Shown here: positions 1 through 6,918 of the stretch, piece by piece
Layout: each line of letters starts with the position of its first letter
How positions within the stretch are numbered: the stretch's first letter is position 1
DNA from: Candidatus Zixiibacteriota bacterium
Lineage (GTDB): Bacteria > Zixibacteria > MSB-5A5 > GN15 > JACZUZ01
DNA: 8,483 bases
Assembly: GCA_022572905.1 (NCBI GenBank)
Contig: JACZUZ010000057.1
Coordinates: forward strand, 1-8,483
Direction: 5' to 3'
Notes under the pieces: model-generated
What the model was told of the DNA's origin: nothing
Databases searched by the model: none
What the model saw: the letters and a program-made list of their open reading frames with translations, nothing else
Position numbers and translations under genes: made by a program

Positions 1-32
1 TTTCAAAATTCCAACAGGCAAAAGGGGCTATC

Positions 33-61
33 TTGCGCCCCGCCGTATGGGCTGTTATACT
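33..61 (+). promoter_or_regulatory. Possible sigma70-like promoter for the operon
   Basis: A -10-like TATACT (56-61, five of six consensus bases) lies 17 bp downstream of TTGCGC (33-38, three of six consensus -35 bases). Transcription would start near 67-69 and leave a leader of about 55 nt before the ATG at 123. This is the best promoter match seen ahead of the first gene. The -35 is weak, and a 5 bp GC-rich inverted repeat (24-28 with 37-41) overlaps it. If the host is in Bacteroidota, its sigma factor uses a different consensus and this match would mean little. Confidence 0.3.
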
Positions 62-80
62 AAGCTCCTGTGGCGGTTTC

Positions 81-108
81 GCTTAGGCTAAAGCCAGGCC
101 TAATAAGC
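81..108 (+). other. Bulged hairpin in the 5' leader
   Basis: Bases 81-88 can pair with 98-108 to give an 8 bp stem with a 3-nt bulge and a 9-nt loop (89-97). It ends 14 bp before the ATG at 123. A short T-rich stretch (TTGTTT, 111-116) follows, so it could be a weak terminator of an upstream gene or a leader structure that affects translation. A smaller alternative hairpin (86-89 with 92-95) competes with it. The structure is visible; any function is inferred. Confidence 0.2.
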
Positions 109-122
109 TATTGTTTAGTACC

Positions 123-1796
123 ATGACTGAAAAAACGAAAAATACCCAAGCGGATATTCAGTCCGAAAAGTCGAATGCAAGCGAGTCCTCGGGCGGCGCT
201 CATAGCGCAACGCGAAGAAAATTTGCTACAATTTCTGATATCGAAATACGACGTCTCTACACCCCCGCAGACACCAAAGACATAAACTACGACAAAGATA
301 TCGGTCAACCAGGCGAGTTCCCCTATACGCGCGGAATTCACGCGAATATGTACCGTTCACGAGTCTGGACTATGCGCCAGTTCGCGGGAATGGGCAACGC
401 AGAGCAAACCAATGAGCGTTATCATTATTTGCTCTTGCAGAAAACCGGAGGACTCTCTGTAGCTTTTGATTTGCCAACTCTGATGGGTTATGACTCGGAT
501 CATGAGCGCTCGCTGGGGGAAGTGGGCAAGTGCGGTGTGGCGATTGATACGCTGGCGGATTTTGAAGTTCTCTTTAAGGGAATCGAACTTGACAAAGTTT
601 CCACCTCAATGACAATCAATTCACCGGCGTCGATCATGCTGGCAATGTATTTCGCTCTGGCTGAAAAACAAGGCGTATCAGCGGACAAACTGCGCGGCAC
701 ATTGCAAAATGATATTCTCAAAGAATACATCGCCCAAAAAGAATGGATCTACCCTCCCCGCCCTTCGGTTCGGCTTATCACCGATCTGGTCGCCTACTGC
801 ACGGAACATGCTCCGCTCTGGCATCCGATTTCTGTTTCGGGATACCATATTCGCGAGGCCGGCTCAACCGCCGCGCAGGAACTGGCGTTTACTTTGGCCG
901 ATGGGTTTCTTTATATTGAAGAATCTATCAAAGCCGGATTGGACGTAGATAAGTTTGCGCCGCGACTTTCGTTTTTCTTTAATGCGCATTCGGATTTCTT
1001 TGAGGAAATAGCCAAATACCGCGCGGCGCGCAGGATTTACGCGCGCAAGATGCGCGACAAATACGGCGCTAAGAGCGAAAAGAGCCTGACGTTGCGCTTC
1101 CACGCGCAAACCGCCGGTTGCAGTTTGACTGCGCAACAACCGGAGAACAATATTGTCAGAACATCCATACAGGCTCTCTCAGCGGCGCTGGGCGGAGCGC
1201 AGTCATTGCACACCAATTCAATGGACGAGACTCTGGCGTTGCCAAGCGACAAAGCTGCGCTGATAGCTTTGCGCACGCAACAAGTCCTGGCTGAGGAAAC
1301 CGGAATTATCAACACGGTCGATCCTCTGGGTGGAAGTTATTTTGTAGAGGCTCTGACAAACAGAATTGAAGCTGAGGCTCTGGATTACCTTGATGAAATC
1401 GAAAAGCGCGGCGGTGTTTATGAATGTATCGAAAGCGCCTATTTCCAGAGAGAAATAGCATCGGCGTCAATGCGCTATCAGCGCGAAGTCGAGTCGGGTG
1501 AACGCAAAATAGTTGGCGTCAATGATTTTGTAATCGAAGAAGCTGAACCGTCAATCCCCGTTTTGCAGATTGATCGTTCGGTGGAAGAGTCCCAGGTTAA
1601 ATTTCTGGCAGAAATAAAACGCGAACGAGACAACGAGAAAGTTTCCAAAGCTCTTGCCGAGCTTAAAATTTGCGCGCAGGGCGATGGCAATACAATGTAT
1701 CCGATTCTCGATGCTGTCAGGGTGTACGCCTCTGTCGGCGAGGTGTGCGACGCATTGCGCGAAGTTTGGGGCGAGTACACGGAGCCGCCATTTTAA
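123..1796 (+). CDS. B12-dependent acyl-CoA mutase large subunit, isobutyryl-CoA mutase-like
   Basis: This is the catalytic TIM-barrel subunit of a cobalamin-dependent carbon-skeleton mutase, 557 aa from ATG 123, close to the roughly 560 aa usual for IcmA or split MCM large subunits. A TTG at 111 would add four residues. The first 35 or so residues are polar and look disordered. The barrel then follows, with RQFAGMG (85-91), [19 protein letters not shown] (196-205), [16 protein letters not shown] and TAQQPENN. Aligned by motif with Propionibacterium MCM, the specificity position Tyr89 is Phe87 here and Arg207 is Gln205, 118 residues apart as in MCM. Phe/Gln is the published isobutyryl-CoA mutase pair, so isobutyryl-CoA/n-butyryl-CoA interconversion is the likely reaction. 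The catalytic-site His (MCM His244) is His242. Ala rather than Asp in SVAFD argues against 2-hydroxyisobutyryl-CoA mutase. It lacks a B12 domain, which the next gene supplies. Automated annotation would probably call it methylmalonyl-CoA mutase. Confidence 0.9.
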   Translation: MTEKTKNTQADIQSEKSNASESSGGAHSATRRKFATISDIEIRRLYTPADTKDINYDKDIGQPGEFPYTRGIHANMYRSRVWTMRQFAGMGNAEQTNERYHYLLLQKTGGLSVAFDLPTLMGYDSDHERSLGEVGKCGVAIDTLADFEVLFKGIELDKVSTSMTINSPASIMLAMYFALAEKQGVSADKLRGTLQNDILKEYIAQKEWIYPPRPSVRLITDLVAYCTEHAPLWHPISVSGYHIREAGSTAAQELAFTLADGFLYIEESIKAGLDVDKFAPRLSFFFNAHSDFFEEIAKYRAARRIYARKMRDKYGAKSEKSLTLRFHAQTAGCSLTAQQPENNIVRTSIQALSAALGGAQSLHTNSMDETLALPSDKAALIALRTQQVLAEETGIINTVDPLGGSYFVEALTNRIEAEALDYLDEIEKRGGVYECIESAYFQREIASASMRYQREVESGERKIVGVNDFVIEEAEPSIPVLQIDRSVEESQVKFLAEIKRERDNEKVSKALAELKICAQGDGNTMYPILDAVRVYASVGEVCDALREVWGEYTEPPF

Positions 1797-1867
1797 GCCG
1801 CTTCAATGTCGAAAATTTTATAGCAAAGCCGGGCAATCATATCAAACAATAGAAACATATATCTATA

Positions 1868-2290
1868 ATGAACGACCGAAAACTCAGAATCCTTTTAGCA
1901 AAACCCGGACTGGACGGACACGACCGGGGAATTCGCGTTATCGCAACAGCGCTTCGTGACGCTGGAATGGAAGTGATATACACCGGTTTGAGGCAAACAC
2001 CCGAATCGATAGTAAGCGCCGCTATTCAGGAGGATGTTGACGCGATAGGCGTTTCGGTATTGTCTGGCGCTCACATGACATTATTTCCCGCGATATTGGA
2101 AAAGCTAAAAGAAAATGACGCGGAGGATATAGCGCTGTTCGGGGGTGGGATTGTTCCCAATGACGAAAAAGAAGAACTGGAAAAAATGGGTGTCAAAAAG
2201 ATTTTCACTCCGGGAGCCCCGCTGGAGCAAATTGTCAACTTTATAAACGAGGAAGTCGCCGCCAACAGACCCAGGCGAAAACTTTCCTAA
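1868..2290 (+). CDS. Acyl-CoA mutase small subunit, cobalamin-binding
   Basis: This 140-aa stand-alone Rossmann-like B12-binding domain matches the size of IcmB or the split MCM C-terminal subunit. It carries the base-off/His-on signature Asp16-x-His18-x-x-Gly21, with Lys12 just before it in [10 protein letters not shown]. His18 would be the lower axial cobalt ligand. The Ser of SGAHM (66-70) and the GGG at 92-94 belong to the pocket that holds the nucleotide tail. The [10 protein letters not shown] segment (37-46) is typical of the IcmB/archaeal-type MCM small-subunit branch. It lies 71 bp after the mutase large subunit and probably pairs with it. Because no other B12 domain is visible, it might also serve the second large subunit at the end of the window. 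No clear ribosome-binding site precedes the ATG; the upstream bases are A/T-rich. Confidence 0.93.
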   Translation: MNDRKLRILLAKPGLDGHDRGIRVIATALRDAGMEVIYTGLRQTPESIVSAAIQEDVDAIGVSVLSGAHMTLFPAILEKLKENDAEDIALFGGGIVPNDEKEELEKMGVKKIFTPGAPLEQIVNFINEEVAANRPRRKLS

Positions 2291-2331
2291 AGCGAATTCA
2301 TCGCGAACTCATTTCTAAAAAAATTAAATCC

Positions 2332-3189
2332 ATGAACTTCGGTTTTGGAAATTTTGAAATAACGCCCATTGTTGATCAGTTGTTTTATCTGGACGGCGGC
2401 ACAATGTTTGGTGTTGTACCCAAGAAACTCTGGAGCAGGCTCTTGCCAGTGGATGACCAGAACCTGATCCCCATGGCCTGCAATCTCTATCTGGTCAAAG
2501 CAAACGATAAGAATTACCTGGTCGATAGCGGTTTGGGAGTTGACCTCTCAGAATTAGAACAGAAAATCTACGGCGCTTCAAATAACTCAGCGCTGGATGA
2601 AAAACTTCTGAGTATGAATATGAGCGTGGAGGATATTGATGTTGTCCTACTGACACACTTGCATACAGACCATGTGGGAGGTAGCGTGCGCCGCAAGGGA
2701 GACAAATTTGTAACGCGCTTTCCCAATGCAATCTACTATGTACAGGAGCGCGAATTTGCGGACGCAATAGACCCCGACGAACGAAGCAAGGCGGCTTATA
2801 GTGAAGACAGATTGAAAGCGCTGGCCGATTCCGGTCAGCTGAAGTTTATTGACGGAGATACTGAAATCGCTCCGGGAATCAAAGCCGTTTTGACCGGAGG
2901 CCACACTGCTGGACATCAGGGGTACGAGTTCACTTCAGGAGGAGAGACTGTAGTTGCCTATTGCGATATTATTCCGATGACCGGACATGTGCGGATTCCA
3001 TATGTTGCGTCTGTGGACCTGTTTCCTCTGGATACATTGCGCTTCAAAAGAAAGTTGTTGAAAAGGTTGGTCGCAGAAAAACTTGTTGTCGCGTTCGGAC
3101 ATGACCACGCGGTCACATTGGCCAGACTCGAAGAAGAAAAGCACAAGATTATAGTCAAACCGCTTGAAGAAATAACCACGGCGAAATAG
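2332..3189 (+). CDS. MBL-fold metallo-hydrolase, substrate unknown
   Basis: This 285-aa protein has the complete metallo-beta-lactamase metal-binding set: HLHTDH at 109-114 (His109, His111, Asp113, His114), His191 in GGHTAGHQ, Asp212 in YCDII, and His257 in FGHDHA. It should therefore bind two metals, usually zinc, and hydrolyse an ester, thioester or lactone. The N-terminal part (FGVVPKKLW, then an LVDSGLG strand) resembles the broad group that includes AHL-lactonase/YtnP-like enzymes. There is no signal peptide, so it is probably cytoplasmic. It lies 41 bp after the B12 subunit and 42 bp (or 21 bp) before the carboxyltransferase, so it is very likely co-transcribed. That position suggests a job on an acyl-CoA or a by-product of the pathway, for example as a thioesterase, but nothing in the sequence proves a substrate. 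It is not a methylmalonyl-CoA epimerase, which belongs to the unrelated VOC fold. Confidence 0.88.
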   Translation: MNFGFGNFEITPIVDQLFYLDGGTMFGVVPKKLWSRLLPVDDQNLIPMACNLYLVKANDKNYLVDSGLGVDLSELEQKIYGASNNSALDEKLLSMNMSVEDIDVVLLTHLHTDHVGGSVRRKGDKFVTRFPNAIYYVQEREFADAIDPDERSKAAYSEDRLKALADSGQLKFIDGDTEIAPGIKAVLTGGHTAGHQGYEFTSGGETVVAYCDIIPMTGHVRIPYVASVDLFPLDTLRFKRKLLKRLVAEKLVVAFGHDHAVTLARLEEEKHKIIVKPLEEITTAK

Positions 3190-3231
3190 GTATCTATCTT
3201 TGGCGCGGAATTGAACAGAGAACAACTTCAG

Positions 3232-4782
3232 ATGACACTCGAGAAAAAACTAACGGAACTTGAGAAAAAGCGCGAAGAAGCGCGGTTGGGCGGCGGGCAA
3301 GAAAGGATTGACACCCAGCATAAGAAGGGTAAGCTAACCGCTCGCGAAAGAATTGAGCTACTGGTGGATCCGAATTCTTTTGAAGAATTCGATATGTTTG
3401 TTACTCATCGATCAAGCGAACACGGTTTGGATAAACAAAAGTTCCTCGGTGATGGAGTGGTGACCGGATCGGCGATGATCAATGGCCGTCTAGCTTTTAT
3501 CTTCTCTCAGGACTTCACAGTTTTCGGTGGATCACTTTCAGAGGCGCACGCAGAGAAAATCTGCAAGATTATGGATATGGCGATGAAAGTTGGCGCGCCG
3601 GTGGTGGGAATAAATGACTCCGGCGGCGCCAGAATTCAGGAAGGTGTGGTTTCACTCGGTGGATACGCGGACATTTTTCTGCGCAATACTATGGCATCAG
3701 GCGTTGTGCCTCAGATTAGTTTGGTCATGGGCCCCTGCGCGGGCGGAGCCGTTTACAGTCCGGCTATAACGGATTTCATCCTTATGACACGACAAACATC
3801 ATACATGTTTGTAACCGGGCCCAATGTTGTCAAGACAGTAACTCACGAAGATATAACCGCGGAAGAATTAGGCGGCGCCGATACGCACGCCGAAATATCG
3901 GGTGTTGCGAGTTTTGCTTGTGACAGCGAAGCCGAAACAATTAGTACAGCGCGAAGGTTGCTTGACTTTCTACCACAAAACAACGCCGACGAGCCACAGG
4001 TGGCAGACTTTAGCGACAGCATTGAACGTGAATCCGAAAAACTAAACTCAATAATTCCAGATAACACAAATGAACCCTATGAGATGCGGGATGTTATTCG
4101 CGAAACACTTGACAACAGAGATTTCCTGGAGATTCAGGAAAACTACGGGCCGAATATTGTAATCGGTTTTGGCAGACTTGCCGGACGCTCAACGGGAATA
4201 ATCGCTAACCAGCCGAGCGCCTTGGCGGGAGCGCTGGACATTGCAGCGTCACTGAAAGCCGCGAGGTTTATTCGTTTCTGTGACGCATTCAACATACAGA
4301 TTTTAACTTTCGTCGACGTGCCCGGATTCATGCCCGGCTCCGCGCAGGAACATGGCGGGATAATAAAACACGGCGCAAAGCTACTCTACGCCTACTGCGA
4401 GGCGACCGTTCCTAAAGTCACACTGATTACCCGCAAGGCATATGGTGGCGCATACGATGTGATGAATTCAAAGCATGTCCGCGGTGACTTCAATTACGCC
4501 TGGCCCAGCGCGGAGATTGCTGTAATGGGACCCAAAGGCGCGGTGGAGATCATTTTCAAGAAAGAAATTGCGCAATCAGACGATCCGGGAAAAGCTCTTG
4601 AGATCAAAACGGAAGAGTATCGCCAGCGCTTCGCTAATCCATATGAGGCCGCCGAACGTGGATATATTGACGATGTCATAGAGCCGAAAACCACTCGCGC
4701 AAGATTGATAAGAGCGTTTTCGACATTGGAAAACAAGCGCGACTCCAATCCCCCTAAGAAACATGGGAATATCCCGCTTTAG
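3232..4782 (+). CDS. pccB: Propionyl-CoA carboxylase carboxyltransferase (beta) subunit
   Basis: This subunit transfers CO2 from biotin to an acyl-CoA, most likely propionyl-CoA, giving (S)-methylmalonyl-CoA. It is full length at 516 aa and has two crotonase-like halves. The first carries [11 protein letters not shown] and the oxyanion-hole GPCAGGA. The second carries VDVPGFMPG, the [12 protein letters not shown] segment and [10 protein letters not shown]. The Asp in GGAYD matches the residue reported to favour propionyl-CoA in Streptomyces PccB, where acetyl-CoA-preferring relatives have Ile or Cys. I chose ATG 3232 because [17 protein letters not shown] is the usual N-terminus; an in-frame TTG at 3211 would add seven residues. 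Neither has a clear ribosome-binding site. The biotin carboxylase and carrier genes follow directly, so this is a complete carboxylase rather than a sodium-pumping methylmalonyl-CoA decarboxylase, although the beta subunits of the two families look alike. Confidence 0.93.
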   Translation: MTLEKKLTELEKKREEARLGGGQERIDTQHKKGKLTARERIELLVDPNSFEEFDMFVTHRSSEHGLDKQKFLGDGVVTGSAMINGRLAFIFSQDFTVFGGSLSEAHAEKICKIMDMAMKVGAPVVGINDSGGARIQEGVVSLGGYADIFLRNTMASGVVPQISLVMGPCAGGAVYSPAITDFILMTRQTSYMFVTGPNVVKTVTHEDITAEELGGADTHAEISGVASFACDSEAETISTARRLLDFLPQNNADEPQVADFSDSIERESEKLNSIIPDNTNEPYEMRDVIRETLDNRDFLEIQENYGPNIVIGFGRLAGRSTGIIANQPSALAGALDIAASLKAARFIRFCDAFNIQILTFVDVPGFMPGSAQEHGGIIKHGAKLLYAYCEATVPKVTLITRKAYGGAYDVMNSKHVRGDFNYAWPSAEIAVMGPKGAVEIIFKKEIAQSDDPGKALEIKTEEYRQRFANPYEAAERGYIDDVIEPKTTRARLIRAFSTLENKRDSNPPKKHGNIPL

Positions 4783-4845
4783 AATTGTTCAGGCGCGATG
4801 CGAAGTGGCGCCAAAAATAGTTGGGACAGCCGTTGTCGTAAGATC

Positions 4846-6378
4846 ATGACTTCTGCAAGCAAGAAAATATCAAAACTATTGATCGCTAACAGAGGCGAAA
4901 TCGCCGTGCGCGTAATTCGCGCCTGCCGAGAGATGAGTATACGTTCGGTAGCGGTTTATTCAGACATCGATAAACATGCCCCGCATGTGCGCATGGCCGA
5001 CGAAGCGTACTGGATTGGCGCGGCGCCGTCCTCGGAAAGTTATCTGAAGATTGATTCAATTATTGAAGTCGCTCAGAAATCGGGCGCAAGCGCCATTCAC
5101 CCCGGCTATGGCTTTCTGGCGGAGAATTCGAACTTCGCCAAAGCGTGTCAGAAAAACTCAATTGCCTTCCTGGGGCCAAAGCCCGAGACAATAGGTCTGT
5201 TGGGTGACAAACTCAAAGCACGCAAGATCGCTATTGAATGCGGACTGCCAGTAGCGCCAGGAGCCGAAATTTCTTTGGGAGAAACGAAGCGCTCTTTCGA
5301 AGAGGCAAGAAAAATCGGCTATCCTGTTCTGGTGAAAGCCGCCGCGGGTGGTGGGGGAAAAGGAATGCGAATTGCGGCCGACGAGTCCGAGCTTGCGCAG
5401 GCAATGGAATCGGCGAGTCGTGAAGCGAAATCTGCGTTCGCTGATGAGCGAATTTTTCTGGAGAAATACCTGGAGAAACCGCGTCATATCGAAGTTCAGA
5501 TATTCGGAGACACACACGGGAATTATGTTCACCTTTGCGAGCGCGAGTGCTCAATACAGCGTCGATATCAAAAGCTAATCGAAGAGTCGCCGTCGCCATT
5601 TGTAACTTCCGAGTTGCGCGAGGAAATTTGTTCAGCCGCTGTCAATATTGCCAGAGCCTGCGAATATGTCGGCGCTGGAACTGTTGAGTTTCTGCTGGAC
5701 AAGAATGGAAAATTCTATTTTCTGGAGGTAAACACGCGCTTGCAGGTTGAGCACCCAGTTACGGAAATGGTAACCGGTTTTGATCTCGTCCGAGAGCAAA
5801 TTCGGGTCGCGGAGGGACATAAGTTGTCATTTTCGCAAAGCGAAGTTAAGCAGAGGGGCTGGTCAATTGAAGCGCGTATCAGTTCTGAAGACTCCTCAAA
5901 TAATTTTCTTCCATCAAGCGGAAAAATCACACACTATCGCGAGCCATCAGGTCCGGGTGTGCGAGTAGATTCCGGAATCGACGCCAATTCAGAAGTAAGC
6001 GTACACTACGACCCGCTTCTCGCAAAACTGATTGTCTGGGGCGCCGATCGTGAGCAGGCCATCCAAAGAGCGAAGAGAGCGCTTGATGAATTCAAGATTT
6101 CCGGTGTGAACACTACCGTGGGATTTGCGCGAGAGATTATCGACAGCGCCGAATTCAAGAAAGGAGATCTTTCGACGTCATTCATTGAAGATTATTTCAA
6201 GAACAATTCCCGGCCCGACTTTTCCGATGAAGAATTTCGGATAGCGGCTATTGTTGCGGCGGTTTTGAAATTTCGCGAATCACAAACGCTGCGGCCGATG
6301 GTTTTGCGCAGGCATGGGGAGGAATCGAGATGGAAATCCCTCATTCACTCGGACCACTCACGAAACGGTTGGAAGTGA
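4846..6378 (+). CDS. accC: Acyl-CoA carboxylase biotin carboxylase subunit
   Basis: This subunit carboxylates biotin using ATP and bicarbonate. The 510-aa protein begins, after a short lead, with KLLIANRGEIAVRVIRA, the standard biotin carboxylase opening. It then shows HPGYGFLAEN, the ATP-grasp glycine loop GGGGKGMR (168-175), HIEVQIFGD, ECSIQRRYQK, and the catalytic LEVNTRLQVEHP (293-304). The SIEARISSED segment contains the Arg matching E. coli Arg338. ATG 4846 fits the family; an in-frame ATG at 4798 would add an untypical 16-residue leader. After the catalytic domain comes a tail of about 60 residues ending in WKSLIHSDHSRNGWK. This resembles the linker that leads into the BT domain in fused PCC/MCC alpha subunits. 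Here the chain stops (TGA 6376-6378) and the carrier gene starts 20 bp later in another reading frame. The partner is probably the adjacent PccB-like subunit. Confidence 0.93.
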   Translation: MTSASKKISKLLIANRGEIAVRVIRACREMSIRSVAVYSDIDKHAPHVRMADEAYWIGAAPSSESYLKIDSIIEVAQKSGASAIHPGYGFLAENSNFAKACQKNSIAFLGPKPETIGLLGDKLKARKIAIECGLPVAPGAEISLGETKRSFEEARKIGYPVLVKAAAGGGGKGMRIAADESELAQAMESASREAKSAFADERIFLEKYLEKPRHIEVQIFGDTHGNYVHLCERECSIQRRYQKLIEESPSPFVTSELREEICSAAVNIARACEYVGAGTVEFLLDKNGKFYFLEVNTRLQVEHPVTEMVTGFDLVREQIRVAEGHKLSFSQSEVKQRGWSIEARISSEDSSNNFLPSSGKITHYREPSGPGVRVDSGIDANSEVSVHYDPLLAKLIVWGADREQAIQRAKRALDEFKISGVNTTVGFAREIIDSAEFKKGDLSTSFIEDYFKNNSRPDFSDEEFRIAAIVAAVLKFRESQTLRPMVLRRHGEESRWKSLIHSDHSRNGWK

Positions 6379-6398
6379 ACTTATAGGTCCGGAATAAC

Positions 6399-6905
6399 AT
6401 GCGTAGATATCAGGTTGACATAGGGAACAAGAGTCTGGACATAACTGTCGCTTCTGATGGTGGAGATTATTTAGTTGTGATAGGCGGTCAAAAACAACAT
6501 GTGGCGCTGGCCGAACTTGGAGACGGCGCTTTTCACGTCCTTGTAGATAATGAATCCCATGAAGTGGAATTCAGAAAAGACTCTGCTGAAACAAAAATCA
6601 CTGTAGGCGGTCGAAGTTTCCACCCAGTGGTCTATGATTATCATCTTGCGGAAGCCCTAACGAGCGCTGGTACTGGTCTCTCTTCAAAAATGTCGCGTCG
6701 TCTTAACGCGCCAATGCCGGGACTTGTTATTCGAGTCGATGTGTCTGAGGGCGAGGCAATAGTAAAAGGCCAGTCGCTGGTTATTCTGGAGGCGATGAAA
6801 ATGGAAAATGTAATTAAGGCCAAGGGTGAGGGGACGATAAAAAAAATCTATATTAAAGATGGTCAGTCTGTCGAAAAGGGTGAATCGCTGATTGATTTTG
6901 ATTGA
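6399..6905 (+). CDS. Biotin carboxyl carrier subunit of acyl-CoA carboxylase
   Basis: This 168-aa protein carries the swinging biotin arm between the carboxylase and carboxyltransferase. The C-terminal half is a biotinyl domain: APMPG (104-108), then EAMKMEN (131-137), with Lys134 as the biotinylation site, 34 residues from the C-terminus as is normal. The N-terminal half, about residues 1-80, is rich in beta-strands (RYQVDIGNKSLDITV, later FHVLVDNESHEVEF). It looks like the BT-type barrel that joins alpha and beta subunits in propionyl- and methylcrotonyl-CoA carboxylases. Residues 85-100 form a short Ser/Gly/Thr-rich linker. An in-frame TAG at 6384-6386 prevents a longer N-terminus. It lies 20 bp after the biotin carboxylase and 13 bp before the next mutase gene. 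It is not an FabH-pathway AccB, because the N-terminal half does not match and the context is propionyl-CoA metabolism. Confidence 0.93.
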   Translation: MRRYQVDIGNKSLDITVASDGGDYLVVIGGQKQHVALAELGDGAFHVLVDNESHEVEFRKDSAETKITVGGRSFHPVVYDYHLAEALTSAGTGLSSKMSRRLNAPMPGLVIRVDVSEGEAIVKGQSLVILEAMKMENVIKAKGEGTIKKIYIKDGQSVEKGESLIDFD

Positions 6906-6918
6906 GTAAAGTCTAACC

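Noticed and set aside
1..91. Short open frames at the left edge that could be the tail of an upstream gene
   Set aside because: All three forward frames hit stops by about 91. The 20-30 residues they encode match nothing I recognise, so there is no support for a gene end.
92..108. Partial B12-box-like AGCCAGG suggesting a cobalamin riboswitch
   Set aside because: Only the first part of the box matches, the conserved continuation is absent, and a cobalamin riboswitch of about 200 nt would not fit in the 122 bases available. It cannot be called without upstream sequence.
123..1796. 2-hydroxyisobutyryl-CoA mutase (HcmA) identity for the first mutase
   Set aside because: HcmA carries Ile at the Tyr89 position and Asp in the SVxFD segment; here these are Phe and Ala, as in isobutyryl-CoA mutase.
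1797..1867. Internal promoter or terminator in the largest gap (71 bp) between the two mutase subunit genes
   Set aside because: The TATAAT at 1864-1869 overlaps the ATG itself and has no -35 partner. No hairpin followed by a T-run is present. The gap looks like ordinary intra-operon spacer.
2332..3189. MBL gene as the missing methylmalonyl-CoA epimerase
   Set aside because: The epimerase is a small VOC-fold protein. This one has the HxHxDH metal site and size of an MBL hydrolase.
5158..5599. Antisense open frames of 122-124 codons within the biotin carboxylase gene
   Set aside because: They lie opposite a strongly conserved coding region, have no family motifs or plausible start context, and are rich in Arg and Ser as antisense shadows usually are.
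3232..6905. Sodium-pumping methylmalonyl-CoA decarboxylase instead of a carboxylase
   Set aside because: A biotin carboxylase with a full ATP-grasp site is present and no membrane beta subunit or small membrane subunit is seen, so an ATP-driven carboxylase fits better.
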